DNA of 64,000 nucleotides from Amycolatopsis tucumanensis. Its GTDB lineage: Bacteria; Actinomycetota; Actinomycetes; Mycobacteriales; Pseudonocardiaceae. The notes under the pieces were generated by a model. It made no database searches. It worked only from the letters and a program-made list of their open reading frames with translations, and was not told the origin of the DNA. Every line of letters begins with the position of its first letter. Position 1 is the stretch's first letter. The stretch lies in the NCBI RefSeq assembly GCF_021654135.1, contig NZ_JAKGSD010000006.1, positions 38,755 through 102,754 of the forward strand, written 5' to 3'. Positions 59,205 to 64,000 of the stretch are shown here, in pieces. The position numbers and the translations under genes were made by a program.

Positions 59205-60688
59205 TACTCGATCCTTTCCAGGCTTGCGTCCGCCAGGTGCTCGCTCAGCGGTTTCGGCAGGACGTACGCGACACCGCCACCGGGCAGGTTCGCCCAGGGG
59301 ATCGCGATGCCGGTCACGACCGCGAGGCTGCGCCGGAGCCGGTAGCGCCGCTCCTCGCGGTCCCGCTCGATGGGCAGCGAGGTCGCGGGGAAACGGGTTT
59401 CGTCGTGGTGGACCAGGTTGCCGGTCTCGTCGCCGAAGCGCTGCACGACCGTGGCCGCGGGCAGCCGGATCAGGCGTTTGTTGCGCAGCAGGGTCAGCGG
59501 CGGCTCGCCCTCGGCGGGCTGGATCGGCCAGTCCGCGAGCTCGGCGGAGGTTTCCAGCGGAGTTTCGGCGCCGCCCGTGGTCCGCGCGGGGTGCAGCAGC
59601 AGGGCGCCGAGCAGGTGCTGCGCCGCGTCCTCGGCGCGTTCGAAGTACTGCGGGCGCACCGGCGCCCCACCGGCGTAGCGCGCGACTTCCCAGCCGCGAT
59701 CGGTCGGGTTGAGGCACCACGCGCCGTCGGCTCGCGACGCCAGCCGGTAGGCCGCGGGCCAGATGCCGTGCTCGGCCAGCCGCTGCGCCAGCACCACCAG
59801 CAACGCCGGGTCCTCCAGCGCCGGATCCGTGCGGGTCTCCAGTTCAGCCGCGATGTCGCCGGTGGTCGGCAGCGCCTCGCCCGGATCGGCCTTCGGACGG
59901 GACCGGCCGAGCAGGTCGGCCGCCGCGGTGCGCCGGGTCAGCTTGTCGACATAGGGCGGCTGGAAGTCCTGGTCCCGGATGTGCGCGAGGAAGTCCGGCT
60001 CCGGTGGCGTGCCGTACTTGCGCAGGTAGTGCGGGACCGACGCGTGCCAGATCCAGGAGCCATCGGTGTGGTAGCTCTCCGGCACGTCGGACTCGGTGCC
60101 GCCGCTGAAGATGTCCGGGCCCAGCCCGCTGCCGACCAGCACCGCGGGCTGGCGTTCGAGGTACCGCAGGAGCGCCGGCACCTCGTTCTCGGGCACCGGC
60201 GGACGCCCCATGACGGGCGCGGCGCCGTCCTCGTACGTGTCGACCACGCGGGCGTGCCGGAACTTGACGCCGAGCGGCAGGCCGGCCGCGCGGCGCCACC
60301 AGTCCGGCAGGTGCTCCGGATCCCGGGGAAACGCTTTCAACTCGGCTTCCAGCGCGGCGGACAGGTGGTCCGGGGGCGTCCGCCACCACGGTTGGCTCGT
60401 GGTGCTGACGTCGAGGTCGAACTCACCGGACGGGTGCAGCGCGTATCGGGCCTGCAGCCAGGCCCCGACACCCGGCTCGTACATGGCCTCCCGTAGTTCG
60501 GCGAACACCTCGGCCAGCTCGGCCGACGCCGGGAAGGTCCGGCCGGAGCCGCGCGTGAACGCGATCGGCTCCAGCTCGGCGTGGTCACCGACCTGGCGGA
60601 AGTTCAGCTCGATCCGTTCCCACCCGGACGGCGCGTCGGCCCTGGCGAGCGTGCCGATGCGCACGAGCAACGGACGGTGCGGCTCCAT
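59204..60688 (-). CDS. TNT-like glycohydrolase-fold protein B
   Basis: 494 residues. Shorter paralogue of TNT-A without its N-terminal unique domain: starts near LLVRIGTLARADAPSGWERI, shares YHTDGSWIWHASVPHYLRKY, and ends with a TNT-like domain (LPAATVVQRFGDETGNLVHH, LPIERDREERRYRLRRSLAV, LPGGGVAYVLPKPLSEHL). Same apparent catalytic substitutions as TNT-A. ATG at 60688 is chosen (GGGAGG 11 nt upstream); GTG at 60730 would add 14 residues and lies 10 bp from the upstream stop. Confidence 0.65.
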   Translation of the reverse strand: MEPHRPLLVRIGTLARADAPSGWERIELNFRQVGDHAELEPIAFTRGSGRTFPASAELAEVFAELREAMYEPGVGAWLQARYALHPSGEFDLDVSTTSQPWWRTPPDHLSAALEAELKAFPRDPEHLPDWWRRAAGLPLGVKFRHARVVDTYEDGAAPVMGRPPVPENEVPALLRYLERQPAVLVGSGLGPDIFSGGTESDVPESYHTDGSWIWHASVPHYLRKYGTPPEPDFLAHIRDQDFQPPYVDKLTRRTAAADLLGRSRPKADPGEALPTTGDIAAELETRTDPALEDPALLVVLAQRLAEHGIWPAAYRLASRADGAWCLNPTDRGWEVARYAGGAPVRPQYFERAEDAAQHLLGALLLHPARTTGGAETPLETSAELADWPIQPAEGEPPLTLLRNKRLIRLPAATVVQRFGDETGNLVHHDETRFPATSLPIERDREERRYRLRRSLAVVTGIAIPWANLPGGGVAYVLPKPLSEHLADASLERIE

Positions 60689-60740
60689 GATCGCCGTCGC
60701 CTCCCTGCCCATCTCCGTAGTGCCGCTCACTGTAACCAGC

Positions 60741-63700
60741 TCACGCGAGGATGGAGGTGCACGGGAAACCAGCGGGCTGCGCCTCCCACATGCCGAACGT
60801 GCGCCGCTGCACCGACTCGATGAAGGACTCCTCCTGGGCGGTGAGCGCCCGGCCCTCTTCCTTGGCCTGCTTGCGCATCCCGTCGACGGTGGCGTAGAGC
60901 GCGAACAACGGTCCCTCGCCGCGGAGGTAGAAGGCGCGCTCCCGTTCGGTCTCCGCGATGAACTCCGCCTCGGTCAGCGAGCGGAAGTTCGACGGCAGCT
61001 CGTCCTGCAGGACCTTCTCCAGGTGCGTGCTGTTCTCCTCGAACTGGCCGGTGCGGACGTTGAGCAGGAAGCCGGTGAGGTTGCCGTCGCCGTCCCAATC
61101 GACCCTGTAGGTCTTGTTGAAGCACTTGAAGTACTGCGGGGTCGGGACCTCGACGGCTTCCTCCACCAGGGGTTGCTGGGGTCCGTCGAGCTTGCGGTGC
61201 CTGCCGCCCCGGGCGGTGCCGCCCGCGGCGCCCGGCCCGGCCATGCCCGGCATCGGGGGCATCATGCTGACCGCGCCGACCGTGCCGTCCGAGGTGCGCA
61301 CCTGCATGTCCAGTCCGCCGCCCTGGGCGAGCCGGTCCTCGGTGGCGAGGACCTCCATGCCGGGGGTGCCGGCGAGCTGGGCGGCCGCGCGGTAGGCGTC
61401 GTCCGCGCTGCCGACCTGCATCCCCGCGGACGCGAGGCCGGACAGGCGGGAGGCGTCGCCGTCGAAACCGGCGAGGTTCCGCTGGAGCTCGTCCCAGCCG
61501 GGTGAGGTCGCGGGGAGGGCGGTGCCCCCGACCGCGTTCGCGATGCCACCCAGCGCCGAGTCCAGCTCCCGCCGTGCGGCGGCGGCGCGCTCCAGCTGGT
61601 CGCGCAGGTAGGCGTCCGTGTAGGCGGGGTCGCTCGCGCGCGAGGGGTCGAACCCGGGCAGCAGCTGGTCACCGATGCCGCCGGGCGGGAAGCCTCCGCC
61701 TGCCGGGGGGAAGCCTCCGCCTGCCGGGGGGAAGCCGGGCTGCTGGGGCCGCTCGGGCGGCGGCTGGTGCTCGGCCGGTGGCCGGAAGTCCGCCTCGACG
61801 TGGTCCGGGAACTTCGGCATCGGCAGCCGCTCGTCCCAGGCTTCCTCGACCACCGGGATCGCGTCCGGGTAGGTGATCAGGTTGACCAGGATGCCCAGAT
61901 TGGTGAGGAGCAGGCGCCGGAAGCCCGGGTTGTTGTCGACGGCGTCGCGGAGCTCGGGGTGCTCGTCCAGCAGCCGCTGAAACGCGTCGTCGACGCGCAT
62001 GGTCTGCCCGTTGACGACGACGGTGTCCTCGCCGGGGCGGAGATCGTCCGCGCCGCGGTCCGCGGTGTCGTCCGCGGCCCGGTGGTCGTCTGGGTTCTCG
62101 TCCCGTGGCCCGGGTTCGTCCGGATCCGCGGGGGTTTCGTCACGGGAGGTCGGCGCCTCGGCGGTGTCATCCCGGGGCACCGGCTCGTTCGAGGTGACGT
62201 CGCGTGGCTCGGCGGTTTCGTCCCGGGGAGCCGGTGCTTCGGGAGCGTCGTCGTGCCGTGCGTCCGGGAGGGTGTCGCGTGCCTGCGGGGTTTCGTCCCG
62301 GGGAGCTGGTGCCTGCGGGGTGTCGTCCTGTCGGCTTGCGGCGTCGGGAGCGGTGTCGCGTGCCTGGGGCGCTTCGTCCCGGGGAGCCGGTGCTTCGGGA
62401 GCGTCGTCCTGCCGTGCGTCCGGGAGGGTGTCCCGTGCCTCCGGGATCCCATCCCGAAGCGCGTCGCGGCGGTCATTCCGCGGCTCCGGTTCGCGCGGCG
62501 TGTCGTCGCGCGGGGACTGCTCTTCGGGAGTCTCGTCCCGGCGAGTCGTCTCGTCCCGCGGTGCCGCTTTCTCCGGCGTCCCGTCTCGGTCGGCCGGCGC
62601 GTCCGCCTGCGATGCCTGGTCGCGCTGGAGCTCCAGGGTGTCGTGTCCGTCCGGCGTTCCGCCGTCGTGGACGGGCGGTTCGACCGGCATGAACGGCCCC
62701 AGGGTGATCGGGGTCGTCGGCGTGGCCGAGCCGTGCTGCAACGGCGTCATCGGAGTGTCCTGCAGCTGCGGGATCTGCTGGACCGGCGTGTCCGGAACCT
62801 GCGTAGTCTGCTGGACCGGCGTGTCCGGAACCTGCGGGATCTGCTGGACCGGCGTGTCCGGGACCTGCGGGTTCGGCGCCTGGGTGTTCGGCGCCTGCAG
62901 GTTGACCGTCTGCGGAGCGGGCCCCGGGGTGTTCGGGGCCTGCAGGTTGAGGGTCTGCGGGCCGGGCGCGTTCGGAGCCTGCTGCGTGCCGTAAGGCAGC
63001 GCGAACTGCGGGTTCGCCGCCAGCCCGTTGCTGGTGGCGAGCGACCCGAACGGCAGGAGGCTGACGCTCGTCGGGTTGGTCGGAAGCCTCATCAACCCGC
63101 CGTTCTGCGGGTCTATGAACACGACGCCTTCCGGCGTGTTGACGGCGAGGGCGACGTGCGCCTGGTGCGAACCGTCGGGCTGCTGGTACGACACGTAAAT
63201 CACGTTGTGCGAGCCGTGCGGCATGTTCGCCACGCGCGCGATCGCATTGTCGTAGCTGCCCACACCGTGCACCCACTTGGCGCCGAGCTGGTCCTCCAGC
63301 CACTTCATGCGGTCGAAGGCCGCGAGGTCCTTGGGCAGGACCGGATCGGCCTGCGCGTCGATCCCGATCAGCCGCTGCGCGTAGGCCACGACGCACCGAG
63401 TGCAGTTGTGCCAGTAGCCCATGTCCACGGCGTTCGGCAGGACGCGGTTCGGGTTGACGTTCGGCAGCTCCGGGTGCCGCGCCGCGACGTAGGCGCGTTC
63501 GTTGGGGCCGACAGTGCCCGCGTGGATGGCGGGCAGCTGGTGGAGCGGTGTCGCGCCGGCCATGTTCGACCAGGGCGCCGGCTGGTTCTGCAACAGCGGC
63601 ACGCCCTGCTGCACCAGTGGGCCGGGTTGCGACTGGACCGGCGCTTGCTGTTGGTACGGGTTGTGCACGGGCGCCTGCTGAGGCGGCCCGAACTGCCCCT

Positions 63701-64000
63701 GCTGCTGGTAGGGGTTGTGGACGGGCTGCTGGTGCTGGCCCTGCTGCTGGTAGGGGTTGTGGACCGGCTGCTGGTGCTGCCCCTGCTGGTACGGGTTGTG
63801 CACGGGCGCCTGCTGGGGCGGCCCGAACTGCCCCTGCTGCTGGTGAACCGGCGCGGGACCGGCTTGGTTCGGCTGCGTCGGCGCGGGCTGCTGGTACGGG
63901 TTGTGCACCGGCGTGTGCTGGGGCGGTCCGAACTGCCCTTGCTGCTGGTAGGGGTTGTGGACCGGCTGCTGGTGCTGCCCCTGCTGGTACGGGTTGTGGA
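60741..64000 (-). CDS. Large repeat-rich protein with papain-fold toxin-like domain (runs off window)
   Basis: More than 1,080 residues; the 5' end is beyond 64000 because the frame stays open to the edge. Order: N-terminal VHNPYQQ-type Pro/Gln repeats; a papain-like Tox-PL/glutamine-deamidase domain (about 63060-63450) with Cys in WHNCTRCVVAYAQRL, His in HQAHVALAVN and Asp in VVFIDPQNGG; VPDTPVQQ and APNTPGP repeats; a long charged Asp/Glu/Arg/Pro linker; and a C-terminal helical-beta domain (FKCFNKTYRVDWDGDGNLTG) ending TSILA. This architecture resembles polymorphic toxins, though the toxin-like domain lies N-terminal. First gene of the cluster. Confidence 0.65.
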   Translation of the reverse strand, partial: HNPYQQGQHQQPVHNPYQQQGQFGPPQHTPVHNPYQQPAPTQPNQAGPAPVHQQQGQFGPPQQAPVHNPYQQGQHQQPVHNPYQQQGQHQQPVHNPYQQQGQFGPPQQAPVHNPYQQQAPVQSQPGPLVQQGVPLLQNQPAPWSNMAGATPLHQLPAIHAGTVGPNERAYVAARHPELPNVNPNRVLPNAVDMGYWHNCTRCVVAYAQRLIGIDAQADPVLPKDLAAFDRMKWLEDQLGAKWVHGVGSYDNAIARVANMPHGSHNVIYVSYQQPDGSHQAHVALAVNTPEGVVFIDPQNGGLMRLPTNPTSVSLLPFGSLATSNGLAANPQFALPYGTQQAPNAPGPQTLNLQAPNTPGPAPQTVNLQAPNTQAPNPQVPDTPVQQIPQVPDTPVQQTTQVPDTPVQQIPQLQDTPMTPLQHGSATPTTPITLGPFMPVEPPVHDGGTPDGHDTLELQRDQASQADAPADRDGTPEKAAPRDETTRRDETPEEQSPRDDTPREPEPRNDRRDALRDGIPEARDTLPDARQDDAPEAPAPRDEAPQARDTAPDAASRQDDTPQAPAPRDETPQARDTLPDARHDDAPEAPAPRDETAEPRDVTSNEPVPRDDTAEAPTSRDETPADPDEPGPRDENPDDHRAADDTADRGADDLRPGEDTVVVNGQTMRVDDAFQRLLDEHPELRDAVDNNPGFRRLLLTNLGILVNLITYPDAIPVVEEAWDERLPMPKFPDHVEADFRPPAEHQPPPERPQQPGFPPAGGGFPPAGGGFPPGGIGDQLLPGFDPSRASDPAYTDAYLRDQLERAAAARRELDSALGGIANAVGGTALPATSPGWDELQRNLAGFDGDASRLSGLASAGMQVGSADDAYRAAAQLAGTPGMEVLATEDRLAQGGGLDMQVRTSDGTVGAVSMMPPMPGMAGPGAAGGTARGGRHRKLDGPQQPLVEEAVEVPTPQYFKCFNKTYRVDWDGDGNLTGFLLNVRTGQFEENSTHLEKVLQDELPSNFRSLTEAEFIAETERERAFYLRGEGPLFALYATVDGMRKQAKEEGRALTAQEESFIESVQRRTFGMWEAQPAGFPCTSILA
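62768..62870 (-). repeat. 33-bp tandem repeats (VPDTPVQQ units)
   Basis: Three in-frame copies of an 11-residue unit (VPDTPVQQIPQ/TTQ) in the large repeat protein. Confidence 0.8.
63640..64000 (-). repeat. VHNPYQQ coding repeats
   Basis: At least six imperfect copies of a VHNPYQQ(Q)GQ(H/F) unit, in frame, continuing past the window end. Flexible Pro/Gln-rich linker-type sequence. Confidence 0.85.

Noticed and set aside
63640..64000. Possible CRISPR array
   Set aside because: The repeats are in frame, vary by codon, and encode VHNPYQQ units; no unique spacers.

Overview
High-GC actinobacterial chromosome spanning the replication origin, most likely from a Pseudonocardiaceae-type organism such as Amycolatopsis. 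That placement is inferred from GC-rich codon use, many GTG starts, and a gene order that closely follows the mycobacterial origin region (ppiA, cwsA, ileT/alaT, DUF3566 gene, gyrA, gyrB, DUF721 gene, recF, dnaN, oriC, dnaA, rpmH, rnpA, yidD, yidC, jag, rsmG, parA, parB, cwlM, trxA, trxB, rsmA, sigM, murJ, mutT4, pcnA). The species cannot be fixed from the sequence alone.

Left part (1-16.4 kb): a cut rhomboid protease, ppiA and cwsA, a small conserved helical protein, a DUF2020 lipoprotein, a secreted M14 carboxypeptidase, a YheO/DauR-type regulator, a spermidine-synthase-like methyltransferase, an unrecognised three-gene membrane cluster (5.5-8.0 kb), a 610-residue helical protein directly behind tRNA-Ala(UGC), a DLW-39 small protein, a BBE-type FAD oxidoreductase, a CsbD-like protein, a MerR-PP2C fusion, a YceI fusion protein, a SpoIIE-type phosphatase and a luciferase-like oxidoreductase, then tRNA-Ile(GAU).

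Origin core (16.4-36 kb): DUF3566 protein, gyrA, gyrB, DUF721 protein, recF, gnd and dnaN all read leftward. A DnaA-box-rich, gene-free stretch upstream of dnaN (25.8-26.4 kb) is the best oriC candidate. Unusually, a LysR regulator and an EamA transporter lie between this oriC and dnaA. Beyond dnaA the rightward block is rpmH-rnpA-yidD-yidC-jag and rsmG-parA-parB, with four parS sites between 33.2 and 34.1 kb.

Right core (36-53 kb): ddl-like ligase, aminotransferase and GNAT protein; an intergenic palindrome built from perfect DnaA boxes at 39.3 kb; then cwlM, trxA, trxB, anti-sigma/sigM, a pseudokinase, murJ, a DUF6049-like membrane protein, mutT4, pcnA, and an orphan histidine kinase. Here peptidoglycan synthesis control (CwlM, MurJ, pseudokinase), thiol redox control (TrxA, TrxB) and an ECF sigma factor lie together.

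Right end (53-64 kb): five same-strand, tightly packed genes form a candidate polymorphic-toxin or secretion-associated system. They are a large repeat-rich papain-fold protein running off the window, two paralogous TNT-like proteins, and two paralogous proteins with ADP-ribosylglycohydrolase-like C-termini. Both enzyme-like pairs appear to lack key catalytic residues. This is the most novel part of the window.
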